Below are positions 23,956 to 32,068 of a stretch of 34,404 nucleotides of DNA, in pieces. Positions within the stretch are counted from its first letter, which is position 1. Every line of letters begins with the position of its first letter. The notes beneath the pieces are model-generated. The model was not told the origin of the DNA. It worked only from the letters and a program-made list of their open reading frames with translations, and ran no database searches. A program made the position numbers and the translations under genes. The DNA is from UBA11889 sp002313255 (lineage in GTDB: Bacteria; Pseudomonadota; Gammaproteobacteria; Pseudomonadales; Azotimanducaceae), in the NCBI GenBank assembly GCA_913045265.1, contig CAJWQX010000037.1:1-34404 (forward strand). Reading direction: 5' to 3'.

Positions 23956-24986
23956 ACGCCAGACGTTTCGAGCTCGTATCCGTTCATCGTAACGACACAT
24001 TTCCCAACGACTTCTCGGTTTTCGAGCATACGCATCGCATCAACAGCACGTTCGAGAGGAAATCCCGCGCACACGTGTGGATCAATGAGACCATCGTTAG
24101 CCAACTGGTACAGTTCATTGTGGAATTTCCGACCCAACTTGGGATCTCGCCGACCCACCTCTCCCGCTCGAACGCCAATGACCGCAATTTGTTTTATTAG
24201 GATCAAATTCACGGCGGCTTGGGGCCAACGGCCGCTGGTAAACCCGATGGTTAGAATACGTCCACCCCAATTGACACAGCGCATGGACTCGTCGAATACA
24301 TCGCCTCCCACTGGATCGTAAATAACGTCAGCGCCACCCGTTCCCGTAATCGACTTCACCCGATCCCGAAAACCGCCAAGTGAGCCATCCACTTGGGTGT
24401 AGTTGATAACTTCATCCGCGCCACGACTTTTAACAACTGCCAACTTGGCATCGGTCCCGCCCGTGCCAATAACCCGTGCACCCAGATGTTTACCGATGTC
24501 GACAGCCGCCATCCCGACGCCACCGGTCGCCCCATGCACCATGAGCCATTCATCCGGCTGCAAATTTCCCCGATGCGTCAGCGCGACGTAGGCCGTCTGA
24601 TATGCCGTCCCATATGACGCTGCTTTGGCATACGTCATAGAACCCGGTATCGCATTGATCGCATCTGCGGACACATTCAATCTCTCCGCAAAGCAACCGT
24701 GACGAGACCCAAAAACAACACGATCGCCCACCTCTACACCAGACACGTCTGAACCGACTACAACCACGTCTCCCGACGCTTCACCTCCCGGCGCAAATGG
24801 CAATGGCGGTTTAAACTGGTATTTCCCCTGAATCATCAGCAGATCCGGGAAGTTGACCGAGCAGGCCTTCACATTGATCTGCACTTCGCCTGGTCCAGGA
24901 TCTTCGACCAATACCGTGTCGAGTGTAATACTGCCGATGTCCTCGCTGATGGCGTGGCAGCGATATGCGCGGGTCTCTCTAACCAT
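23952..24986 (-). CDS. NADPH:quinone oxidoreductase-like MDR (no zinc site)
   Basis: A 344-residue member of the quinone reductase/zeta-crystallin branch of medium-chain dehydrogenases. The substrate domain has VNFPDLLMIQGKYQFKPPLPFAPGGEASGDV. The NADPH motif is HGATGGVG (AxxGGVG, near 151-158). The zinc cysteines of classical ADHs are absent. Such enzymes reduce quinones or enoyl/enone substrates, and acyl-CoA relatives exist. It starts at ATG 24986, 46 bases after the CoxM-like gene, in the same direction, and is probably the last gene of the cox-like operon. Its role there may be to reduce an unsaturated product of hydroxylation; this is inference. Confidence 0.9.
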   Translation of the reverse strand: MVRETRAYRCHAISEDIGSITLDTVLVEDPGPGEVQINVKACSVNFPDLLMIQGKYQFKPPLPFAPGGEASGDVVVVGSDVSGVEVGDRVVFGSRHGCFAERLNVSADAINAIPGSMTYAKAASYGTAYQTAYVALTHRGNLQPDEWLMVHGATGGVGMAAVDIGKHLGARVIGTGGTDAKLAVVKSRGADEVINYTQVDGSLGGFRDRVKSITGTGGADVIYDPVGGDVFDESMRCVNWGGRILTIGFTSGRWPQAAVNLILIKQIAVIGVRAGEVGRRDPKLGRKFHNELYQLANDGLIDPHVCAGFPLERAVDAMRMLENREVVGKCVVTMNGYELETSGV

Positions 24987-25032
24987 CGGCTATACCCAGT
25001 TATTTCGATGACTTGGACAGAAGCAAGCGCCC

Positions 25033-25812
25033 TTAGATTATTTGCGCCACAGCCCGTCGAGCCATGACCCCGACAAGGTGCCCCCGATATTCAGCAGATG
25101 CATGAATGTCGCTGTTGAATTCCGTGTAATCGACCTCCAATCCGTCCAACGCCGCGACGGAGAAATTGTCTGCCAACGCTTGTTCAAAATTACGCTGTCG
25201 GTAGGCACAGGGTCCGGCACCCGTCACCCCGACCCGAACGTCGCCATTCGTTTCAGCAACCATCACACCGACCACCGCGTAACGAGACGCTGGGTTTGGA
25301 AACTTCTCGTACGCTGCACGTCCGGGCAGCGGAAACGTAACGCTCGTTACGATTGCGCCAGGTTTTAGCGCGGTTTCAAAAAGACCCTGGAAGTAATCGT
25401 CGGCATCGATCGCCCCGGCCGTGGTATTGATCGTTGCACCCAGCGCCACAACTGCCGCGGGGTAATCGGCTCCCGGATCGCTGTTTGCGATTGATCCTCC
25501 GATCGTGCCGCGATTACGGACTTGCGCGTCACCAATTGCCAACGCCAGATTCGACAAAGACAAAATTTCGTTTCCGGCGGCAACCTCGGAGTGCAGAGTT
25601 AACGCCCCAATGGTCAAACTATCGTCAGCGAGCTCGATACCTGAAAGAGCAAGCCCGGAAAGGTCGATGACGTCCGTTGGCGACGCAAGACGTGCTTTCA
25701 ACGTTGGAATTAGTGTCATCCCACCTGAGAGGTACACCCCGTCTTCAGCGTCAGCCATCATCTGCTGAGCCGCAGCCATATCATCGGGTTTGTGATAGTT
25801 AAAACGGTACAT
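25033..25812 (-). CDS. coxM: Molybdenum hydroxylase FAD-binding medium subunit (CoxM-like)
   Basis: A 259-residue FAD subunit of the xanthine dehydrogenase/CO dehydrogenase family. FAD-binding motifs are LSGGMTLIPTLKARLASPTDVIDL (residues about 29-52) and NRGTIGGSIANSDPGADYPAAVVALGA (about 99-125). A C-terminal CO-dehydrogenase flavoprotein domain follows. It starts at ATG 25812, preceded by AAGGAG with a 7-base spacer; an upstream in-frame extension to 25839 is unlikely because it lies within the CoxL gene. Only two bases separate it from the CoxL stop. It transfers electrons from the Fe-S subunit to an acceptor. Confidence 0.92.
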   Translation of the reverse strand: MYRFNYHKPDDMAAAQQMMADAEDGVYLSGGMTLIPTLKARLASPTDVIDLSGLALSGIELADDSLTIGALTLHSEVAAGNEILSLSNLALAIGDAQVRNRGTIGGSIANSDPGADYPAAVVALGATINTTAGAIDADDYFQGLFETALKPGAIVTSVTFPLPGRAAYEKFPNPASRYAVVGVMVAETNGDVRVGVTGAGPCAYRQRNFEQALADNFSVAALDGLEVDYTEFNSDIHASAEYRGHLVGVMARRAVAQII

Positions 25813-25814
25813 GT

Positions 25815-28163
25815 CTATTCTCCTTCCATCGCACGCCACACCGTCTCGGGCGTCGCCGGCATCGGCACATCAACAACCCCCAGCGCATCGGTCAACGCAT
25901 TCATTACTGCTGCGGTCGAACCTATGGCTCCGGCTTCACCGCAGCCTTTAGCTCCCAACGGATTGTGCGTACACGGAGTCACGGTGGTATCGACGACAAA
26001 ATTGGGCATGTCGTCGGCTCTTGGCATCGTATAGTCCATGTACGAACCCGTCACCAACTGTCCAGACTCATCGTAAATACCGTGTTCAAGCAAGGCCTGG
26101 CCAATCCCTTGGGCAAGTCCTCCATGGACCTGACCAGCAACGATCATCGGATTAATAATCTCACCAAAATCGTCTACTGCGACGAAGTTGACGATTTCCA
26201 CTTTTCCAGTTTCGGGATCCACTTCGACTTCACAGATATGAGCACCCGCAGGATAGGTAAAATTCTCCGGATCATAGAACGCTTTTTCGGACAATCCGGG
26301 TTCAAGTTCATCCAACGGGTAATTACCGGGCACGTAGGCGGAGAAAGCGACTTCTGGAAACGTGATCGATTGGTTTGAATCCGTGACCGAAAAGGTGCCT
26401 TCCTCAAAATCAACATTTTCCTCGGTACTTTCAAGCATGTGCGCCGCGATTTTCCGGCTCTTGGCAATGACTTTGTCTGTCGCTTTCACGATCGCAGATC
26501 CGCCCACCACAAGCGAACGAGAACCGTAGGTGCCAAGGCCATAGTCGGAACGTCCGGTGTCGCCATGGACGACATCCACGTTTTCGAAAGGAATTCCAAG
26601 CTTGTCTGAAACAATCTGCGCGAAAGTTGTTTCATGTCCCTGGCCGTGGCTATGACAGCCCGTCATGACACTCACCGATCCCGTGACGTCAACGCGTACT
26701 TCAGCGGATTCAAATAGACCGACGCCTGCACCGAGTGAAATGGCCACCTGCGATGGCGCCAGGCCGCAGGCTTCGATGTAACAAGAAAATCCGATACCCC
26801 TTTTTTTGCCATTCGCTTCGGAAGACGCTTTCCGTTCGGCAAAGTCATCATAGCCGATGAGTTCTATCGCTTTCTTCAGACTCGCGTCGTAATCCCCAGT
26901 GTCGTATGTCAGTGCGACCGGAGTTTCATAGGGAAAATCTTCCGGCTGGATAAAGTTAAGCCGCCGGATATCCGCAGGATCTTTTCCGAGTTCGCGAGCC
27001 GCCGTTTCGACCAAGCGTTCAACAACGTAGGTCGCCTCGGGTCTGCCTGCCCCTCGATACGCGTCGACGGGCGCGGTGTTGGTAAATACTGACTGCACTT
27101 CGACATAAATTGCCGGCGTTCGATACTGCCCTGCTAGAAGCGTGCCGTAGAGGTAGGTGGGAACACTCGAGGCAAAGAGCGACAGATAAGCGCCCATATT
27201 GGCAACCGTCTTGACACGCAACCCCACAAACGTTCCGTCCGCGTTCAATGCGAGTTCAGCCCTCGTACGATGGTCTCTGCCGTGCGCATCCGCGAGGAAA
27301 GACTCGGATCGATCGGCTCGCCACTTGATCGCACGAGCCAATTTTCCAGCTGCCCATATCACCGCTGTCTCTTCCGCGTATACAAAGATCTTGGAACCGA
27401 AACCACCGCCGACATCAGGAGCGATGACACGTAATTTCGACTCAGCCGCAACGTTAACGAACGCGGCGAGAACTAGACGCGCCAGATGGGGGTTTTGCGA
27501 CGTTGTGTATAACGTGTAATTCCCCGTAGCAGCCTCATACATGCCCACCGCTGCACGAGGTTCCATGGCATTCGGAATTAGGCGATTGTTGACAATGTCG
27601 AGTGACGTCACATGGTCGGCAGAAGCAAAGGCAGCGTCGGTGGCCTCGCGATCGCCGAGTTCCCAGTCATAGCATTGATTGCCGGGCACGGCCTCGTGAA
27701 TCTGGTCCGCGCCATGTGCGGACGCAAGATCAACCACGGCCGGGATTTCATTGAAATCGGCGGTAACGGCTTCGGCTCCGTCTCGCGCCGCTTGCAGCGT
27801 CTCTGCAACAACCATCGCGTAGGGCTCTCCAACGTAGTTAACGACGGAAACCGCAACCGGCGGATGCGGTGGTTGGATCATGTCGGAACCGTCCTTGGAC
27901 TTGACCATCCATCCACAGGGCAAATCCCCGATCCCATCAGCGGCCAGATCGGCGCCCGTATACGCTGCCATGACACCCTCCATCGCTAACGCAGAACTCA
28001 CATCGATCGAACGGATTTCGGCGCGTGGATACATCGACCGGACAAATACTGCGTAAAGCTGTCCCGGCTGGTTGATATCGTCGGTGTAATGCCCTGCCCC
28101 CGTGATGAATCGCGCATCTTCTTTGCGCTTTACCGACGCACCAATACCTGTTTCGCTGGTCAT
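25815..28163 (-). CDS. coxL: Molybdenum hydroxylase large subunit, form II CoxL-like
   Basis: A 782-residue catalytic subunit binding molybdopterin cytosine dinucleotide. Visible features are GGGFGSK (252-258), the active-site loop AYRGAGR (368-374), HSHGQGHETTFAQI (505-518) and the catalytic glutamate in GCGEAG (E743). True aerobic CO dehydrogenase (form I) has AYxCSFR with the copper-binding cysteine; here the loop is the form II type, so oxidation of CO is not expected. Form II enzymes probably hydroxylate aldehydes, N-heterocycles or other small organics. It starts at ATG 28163 with AAGGAG eight bases upstream. The gene order coxS-coxL-coxM is also that of form II operons. Confidence 0.94.
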   Translation of the reverse strand: MTSETGIGASVKRKEDARFITGAGHYTDDINQPGQLYAVFVRSMYPRAEIRSIDVSSALAMEGVMAAYTGADLAADGIGDLPCGWMVKSKDGSDMIQPPHPPVAVSVVNYVGEPYAMVVAETLQAARDGAEAVTADFNEIPAVVDLASAHGADQIHEAVPGNQCYDWELGDREATDAAFASADHVTSLDIVNNRLIPNAMEPRAAVGMYEAATGNYTLYTTSQNPHLARLVLAAFVNVAAESKLRVIAPDVGGGFGSKIFVYAEETAVIWAAGKLARAIKWRADRSESFLADAHGRDHRTRAELALNADGTFVGLRVKTVANMGAYLSLFASSVPTYLYGTLLAGQYRTPAIYVEVQSVFTNTAPVDAYRGAGRPEATYVVERLVETAARELGKDPADIRRLNFIQPEDFPYETPVALTYDTGDYDASLKKAIELIGYDDFAERKASSEANGKKRGIGFSCYIEACGLAPSQVAISLGAGVGLFESAEVRVDVTGSVSVMTGCHSHGQGHETTFAQIVSDKLGIPFENVDVVHGDTGRSDYGLGTYGSRSLVVGGSAIVKATDKVIAKSRKIAAHMLESTEENVDFEEGTFSVTDSNQSITFPEVAFSAYVPGNYPLDELEPGLSEKAFYDPENFTYPAGAHICEVEVDPETGKVEIVNFVAVDDFGEIINPMIVAGQVHGGLAQGIGQALLEHGIYDESGQLVTGSYMDYTMPRADDMPNFVVDTTVTPCTHNPLGAKGCGEAGAIGSTAAVMNALTDALGVVDVPMPATPETVWRAMEGE

Positions 28164-28175
28164 CTGTTGTGCTCC

Positions 28176-28634
28176 TTACATCTTGTCTTGAGCGTCAAGT
28201 ACGGCTTTGACGATGTTGTGGTATCCCGTGCATCGACACAGATTACCTTCGAGGCCTTCGCGCACGGACCGTTCATCCAACGGTTTACCTTTTTCTACGA
28301 GGTCGATCGCACTCATGATCATGCCCGGCGTACAAAATCCGCATTGCAACGCATGGTTTTCGCGGAATGCTTCTTGCATTGGATGCAGCGCATCGACGGT
28401 CCCGATACCTTCGATGGTCGTAATATCCGCACCGTCTGCCTGGCCTGCCAGCACCGTGCACGATTTCACGGAACGTCCGTTCATGTGAATGGTACAGGCA
28501 CCGCATTGACTGGTATCACAACCGACATGCGTTCCCGTAAGGTTCAAACGCTCGCGTATTATTTCAACCAGCAAGCTATTGTCTGGCACATCGGTCGTGT
28601 GCTCTGTGCCGTTGACTGTTAAAGAAATTTCCAC
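28176..28634 (-). CDS. coxS: Molybdenum hydroxylase 2Fe-2S small subunit (CoxS-like)
   Basis: A 152-residue subunit with two [2Fe-2S] clusters. The plant-ferredoxin-type domain has C39, C44, C47 and C59 (GCDTSQCGAC). The helical domain has C98, C101, C133 and C135 (QCGFCTPGM, NLCRCTGYHNIV). It carries electrons from the molybdenum centre to FAD. It starts at ATG 28634 after AGGAG and ends 12 bases before coxL. Length and spacing are typical. Confidence 0.95.
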   Translation of the reverse strand: MEISLTVNGTEHTTDVPDNSLLVEIIRERLNLTGTHVGCDTSQCGACTIHMNGRSVKSCTVLAGQADGADITTIEGIGTVDALHPMQEAFRENHALQCGFCTPGMIMSAIDLVEKGKPLDERSVREGLEGNLCRCTGYHNIVKAVLDAQDKM

Positions 28635-28647
28635 ATAGTTCTCCTAC

Positions 28648-29094
28648 CTAAATCGTGTCCGCCCAGCGTTCGCTGAACCTCGAAAAAAAACCGTCCGCCA
28701 TCTTGCGACCGGCGGCGGTGATAAGCCGAGACCCCATTTGCGCGAGTTTCCCGCCCACATTGCCTTCAACTCGATACGATAAGAGGGTCGCATTTTGGTC
28801 TTCTGCTAGCTCGACTTCCGCACGCCCTTTACCGAAACCCTGCATACCCCCCTTCACACTGACTTCGAGGGAGTAGCTTTCTGGTGGATTTCGATCCGAC
28901 ACTTCAATGGTGGCCTTGAACTTTGTTTTTACCGGTCCGAGTTTTGCAGTGATGTTCGCGTCAAATCGATGATCCGATAATTTGGTTACGGACTCACAAC
29001 CTTCAATACATGCCGCCAAGACGTCGGCATCATTGAGCGCATCCCACACGACGGCTCTTGCAGCCAGAATCCGGTATTGGCCGGATTGTTCCAA
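28648..29094 (-). CDS. coxG: CoxG-like SRPBCC-fold protein
   Basis: 148 residues of the CoxG/SRPBCC family (Bet v1-like fold): LEQSGQYRILAARAVVWDALNDADVLAACIEGCES at the start, a core of beta-strands, and an amphipathic C-terminal helix (ITAAGRKMADGFFSRFSERW). CoxG anchors CO dehydrogenase to the membrane in Afipia/Oligotropha and often accompanies molybdenum hydroxylases. The open frame reaches 29223, but the longer form would run into the divergent CoA-transferase gene. The TTG at 29094 fits the family start and has a GGGGGA upstream. It is the first gene of the operon here, 13 bases before coxS, whereas coxG is commonly downstream. Confidence 0.87.
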   Translation of the reverse strand: MEQSGQYRILAARAVVWDALNDADVLAACIEGCESVTKLSDHRFDANITAKLGPVKTKFKATIEVSDRNPPESYSLEVSVKGGMQGFGKGRAEVELAEDQNATLLSYRVEGNVGGKLAQMGSRLITAAGRKMADGFFSRFSERWADTI

Positions 29095-29162
29095 GGTTCT
29101 TCCCCCGAAGCCTACGAAACGATCAACTACTCTCGCATAATCTTCCACAGGGGGAAACGGGT
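29095..29162. promoter_or_regulatory. Divergent promoter spacer, coxG operon/CaiB gene
   Basis: 68 bases must drive both the coxG-S-L-M-qor operon (leftwards) and the CoA-transferase-LOG pair (rightwards). On the plus strand CATAAT at about 29135-29140 resembles a -10 box, but a -35 match 17 bases upstream is poor. GGGGGA at the right end is the CoA-transferase ribosome site. So short a shared spacer suggests joint control of the two units. Confidence 0.35.
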
Positions 29163-30335
29163 ATGACACTTCCATTAGCACATATAAAGGTCTTGGATTT
29201 AACCAGGGTACGGGCCGGGCCAACCGCAGTCAGACAGTTGGCTGACTGGGGCGCTGACGTAATCAAAATCGAACAGCCCGGTGATGGTGGCGGAACATTA
29301 GGAGGCGCTCGTCATGGCCCCGATTTCCAAAACCTTCACCGAAACAAACGCAGTCTCTCCCTGAACCTCAAATCCGATCAAGGTCGGGAAATTTTCTTCA
29401 AATTGGTCAACGACGCCGACGTGGTCGTCGAAAATTATCGACCGGACGTCAAATTCCGTTTGGGTATCGATTACGAGAAAGTGAAGGCCGTCAATCCTCG
29501 CGTCGTTTACGCAAGCATCTCGGGTTTCGGTCAAGACGGTCCCTACGGACATCTGCCCGGATTCGATCAAGTCGCGCAAGGCATGGGCGGTCTGATGTCG
29601 ATTACAGGTTTGCCGGGGCAAGGCCCGGTCCGCGCTGGCATTCCCGTCGCAGACCTGTCCGCCGGGCTATATACAGCTCTCGGAATTCTTACCGCGCTCA
29701 TTGGTCGGCAACATACCGGTACCGGGCAATGGGTGCAGGCTTCGCTGCTTGAGGCGCAGATCGCGATGCTCGATTTTCAAGCTGAGCGCTGGCTGTTGGA
29801 CGGTGAAGTCGCTCCGCAGGCAGGTAACAATCACCCCACAGGAATCCCAACGGGGGTTTTCGCGACCGCTGATGGGCACATCAACATCGCGGCGACGGGG
29901 GCCGCCATTTACGAGCGGTTCTGTGAGGTCATGCAGCGCCCCGACTGGTTGACCGACGAACGTTTTCGTTCCCCAGGGGCCCGATCGAAAAACCGCGACG
30001 CAATGAACGCAGAAATCGAGGCAATTACCGTTGGCCGATCCTGCGAAACGTGGGTCAAGGCCTTTAATGCTACAGGCGTACCGGCGGGGTATATTTACTC
30101 GATCGACGAGGTCTTCAACGATCCTCAGGTGAAACACTTGCAGATGGCCTCCCCCGTTCACCATCCTGAGCTCGGCGATATAAGCCTCGTCGCCCAGCCG
30201 GTGACACTCTCTGACGCACCATTTCGTATCCGGTCAGCAACGCCGGAGCTTGGGGAGCACACCGACGAGGTGCTCGGCGCAATCGGTTACACCGATGGTG
30301 AAATTGAGCAGTTCCGTCTTAACGAAGTCGTGTAG
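29163..30335 (+). CDS. CaiB/BaiF (class III) CoA-transferase
   Basis: A 390-residue class III CoA-transferase. KVLDLTRVRAGPTAVRQLADWGADVIKIEQPGDG, the NKRSLSLNL segment and ENYRPDVKFRLGIDY are typical, and the nucleophile is D164 in GIPVADLSAG. It starts at ATG 29163 with AGGGGGA seven bases upstream; a longer frame from 29058 would cross the coxG start. It is divergent from the molybdenum hydroxylase operon and one base before the LOG gene. It may activate an organic acid as a CoA thioester for the same pathway, which is inference. It shares the family but not close sequence with the other CoA-transferase at 10964. Confidence 0.93.
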   Translation: MTLPLAHIKVLDLTRVRAGPTAVRQLADWGADVIKIEQPGDGGGTLGGARHGPDFQNLHRNKRSLSLNLKSDQGREIFFKLVNDADVVVENYRPDVKFRLGIDYEKVKAVNPRVVYASISGFGQDGPYGHLPGFDQVAQGMGGLMSITGLPGQGPVRAGIPVADLSAGLYTALGILTALIGRQHTGTGQWVQASLLEAQIAMLDFQAERWLLDGEVAPQAGNNHPTGIPTGVFATADGHINIAATGAAIYERFCEVMQRPDWLTDERFRSPGARSKNRDAMNAEIEAITVGRSCETWVKAFNATGVPAGYIYSIDEVFNDPQVKHLQMASPVHHPELGDISLVAQPVTLSDAPFRIRSATPELGEHTDEVLGAIGYTDGEIEQFRLNEVV

Positions 30336-30336
30336 C

Positions 30337-30906
30337 GTGAAGCGAATCTGCGTCAATTGCGGTTCCAGCGAAGGCAAAAACCCCGCCTACCGGCAAGCCG
30401 CACATACCCTTGGCAATGAACTCGCAAAGAGAGACATCGGACTTGTCTACGGGGGTGCCCGAGTCGGGCTCATGGGTGCAGTCGCCGACGCAGTTCTTGC
30501 AGCGGGCGGAGAAGTCATTGGCATCATCACTCGCGATCTGGACGATATTGTCGGGCATGAGAATCTAACGAGCCTCGAAATCGTCGATACGATGCATGAT
30601 CGTAAACGCCGATTCGCCGATTTGAGTGACGGCTACATTGCCATGCCCGGGGGCTTTGGAACCCTCGAGGAAATATTCGAGGCAATTACATGGAATCAAC
30701 TGCACATTCAGGAACGACCAACAGGTCTGCTCAACACCGCCGGTTACTTCGACGCGCTGTTCGTATTCTTAGATCACGCCGCACAAGAAGGGATGATTCG
30801 TGATGAACACCGACAGAGTGTCCTCGTCGCTTCCCAACCCGACCAATTAATCAATCAAATGGCGACTTACCGGTACCCAAGCGTCGGGAAATGGGTCAAA
30901 CAATAA
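30337..30906 (+). CDS. LOG family protein (TIGR00730), nucleoside-5'-monophosphate phosphoribohydrolase
   Basis: A 189-residue Rossmann-like LOG protein. RICVNCGSSEG opens the first strand, LVYGGARVGLMG binds phosphate, MHDRK carries the conserved Arg, and the catalytic signature is PGGFGTLEE (104-112). Family members cleave N6-substituted adenosine or AMP nucleotides to free base and ribose 5-phosphate (cytokinin activation in plants, AMP nucleosidase-like activity in bacteria). The start is GTG 30337, one base after the CoA-transferase TAG; the open frame extends upstream within that gene but without homology. Translation is probably coupled. It converges on the kinase gene at 14 bases. Confidence 0.92.
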   Translation: MKRICVNCGSSEGKNPAYRQAAHTLGNELAKRDIGLVYGGARVGLMGAVADAVLAAGGEVIGIITRDLDDIVGHENLTSLEIVDTMHDRKRRFADLSDGYIAMPGGFGTLEEIFEAITWNQLHIQERPTGLLNTAGYFDALFVFLDHAAQEGMIRDEHRQSVLVASQPDQLINQMATYRYPSVGKWVKQ

Positions 30907-30920
30907 GCGGGGAGTGGACT

Positions 30921-32003
30921 TCATCGCATGTAAGGGAGCTGGTCCATCGGATTTGTCTCAGAAAAAATTACGTCGAGACGACCGAATAAAATATCCTTCC
31001 AATCGAGTCCCAGATCGGTGATTTCCAATTTGAGGCGATCAATTTCTGTCGCGCAAGCGATGGTATGAGTGGCAAGCGAGATCAGGTGGCCCGTTAACGC
31101 GTCTTGCCTTAACTCATGGATTCCATACTCGCCGACGCCTCCTTCACGTAAATCCTCGAGGTAGTTCTCCATAAGCCGCTCCTCGTTCTCCTGACGTGTG
31201 TCGGTTGAAAGCCCAGCCAACATAATCCGAGCGACATCCCATGCGCCAGGTGCCACCATAGGAAATTGCCAGTCAATCACCGCGAAGCGTCCGCCACCCA
31301 GCTCGTTTGGGAAAAACATTTGTTTGGGATGAAAATCGCCATGCACCAACGCGTACGGCCGGGAATCGACCCACTCCAAGAATTGAGGTACGCGATCGCG
31401 ATCGAGCCAGTGCCGCAGTACGTCTTCACAGAGAGGCGTCATGGCGTTGTCCAACGCGAGTGGCAAAGACGCTTTCGCGTTACTTGCGACGGCGTTGAAA
31501 AAAACGGGATCGCTTCGTCCCACAAGAAACGATTTATTCAGAAGCTCGGGGTTATTCCACCATCGCGCGTGAAATGGTCCGGCTGCACAAAGCGCCGTTT
31601 CAACTTGGTCAAGCGTCGACGCCCAACTCGGCGATACGCCAGCTGAGAGGTCCTCTAACAACAACACGACTTCCTGCCCATCGGCGCTAGCCGAACTGTG
31701 GTAACACGCGGGTACCGGCATACCGCCATCCCCAAATTCCGCATAAAACTTCGCTTCACGGCGATACAGGTCAAATGCGACAGCAACACCTCGCGTGGCT
31801 TCGGCCTTTGCCGTGAACTTCGCGATCATCCGGTTGGGTAAATCCGTATCACCTCGGTACGTTAGATCGACACTCGCGACATCGGCCGTCTGGCCGGGGG
31901 TCGTCAAGTACTCGACGTGGGCACCAATCACTTCGGCACCTCCGAGCTCCAGCACGTCATTAAACCAAGCAATATCGAAATCTTCAGGGCCTTTGGGGAT
32001 CAC
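30921..32003 (-). CDS. Phosphotransferase family protein (APH/ecdysteroid-kinase-like)
   Basis: A 360-residue aminoglycoside-phosphotransferase-fold protein. It has an N-lobe lysine (MIAKF, K62), LLLEDLS as hinge, the catalytic loop LVHGDFHPKQMFF (D223) and the metal-binding VIDWQ (D244). The asparagine expected five residues after the catalytic aspartate (HGDxxxxN) is glutamine (Q228). Such proteins phosphorylate small hydroxylated molecules such as choline, acyl-CoA-pathway hydroxy acids or steroids, and this one is too far from known resistance kinases to suggest antibiotics. It starts at GTG 32003 with a weak ribosome site, 65 bases after the glutamate-synthase-like gene. The substrate is unknown. 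Confidence 0.82.
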   Translation of the reverse strand: MIPKGPEDFDIAWFNDVLELGGAEVIGAHVEYLTTPGQTADVASVDLTYRGDTDLPNRMIAKFTAKAEATRGVAVAFDLYRREAKFYAEFGDGGMPVPACYHSSASADGQEVVLLLEDLSAGVSPSWASTLDQVETALCAAGPFHARWWNNPELLNKSFLVGRSDPVFFNAVASNAKASLPLALDNAMTPLCEDVLRHWLDRDRVPQFLEWVDSRPYALVHGDFHPKQMFFPNELGGGRFAVIDWQFPMVAPGAWDVARIMLAGLSTDTRQENEERLMENYLEDLREGGVGEYGIHELRQDALTGHLISLATHTIACATEIDRLKLEITDLGLDWKDILFGRLDVIFSETNPMDQLPYMR

Positions 32004-32068
32004 AGTGAACTCATTCCACGTACACCCCCGAACATATCGCGTTTATCCGTTAAATCGAAGCGGCGCCA

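Noticed and set aside
25815..28163. Aerobic carbon monoxide dehydrogenase (form I)
   Set aside because: The active-site loop is AYRGAGR, not AYxCSFR, and the gene order is S-L-M; CO oxidation is not supported.
30921..32003. Aminoglycoside resistance kinase
   Set aside because: Only the general APH fold motifs are shared; length and N-lobe resemble environmental phosphotransferases with unknown small-molecule substrates.
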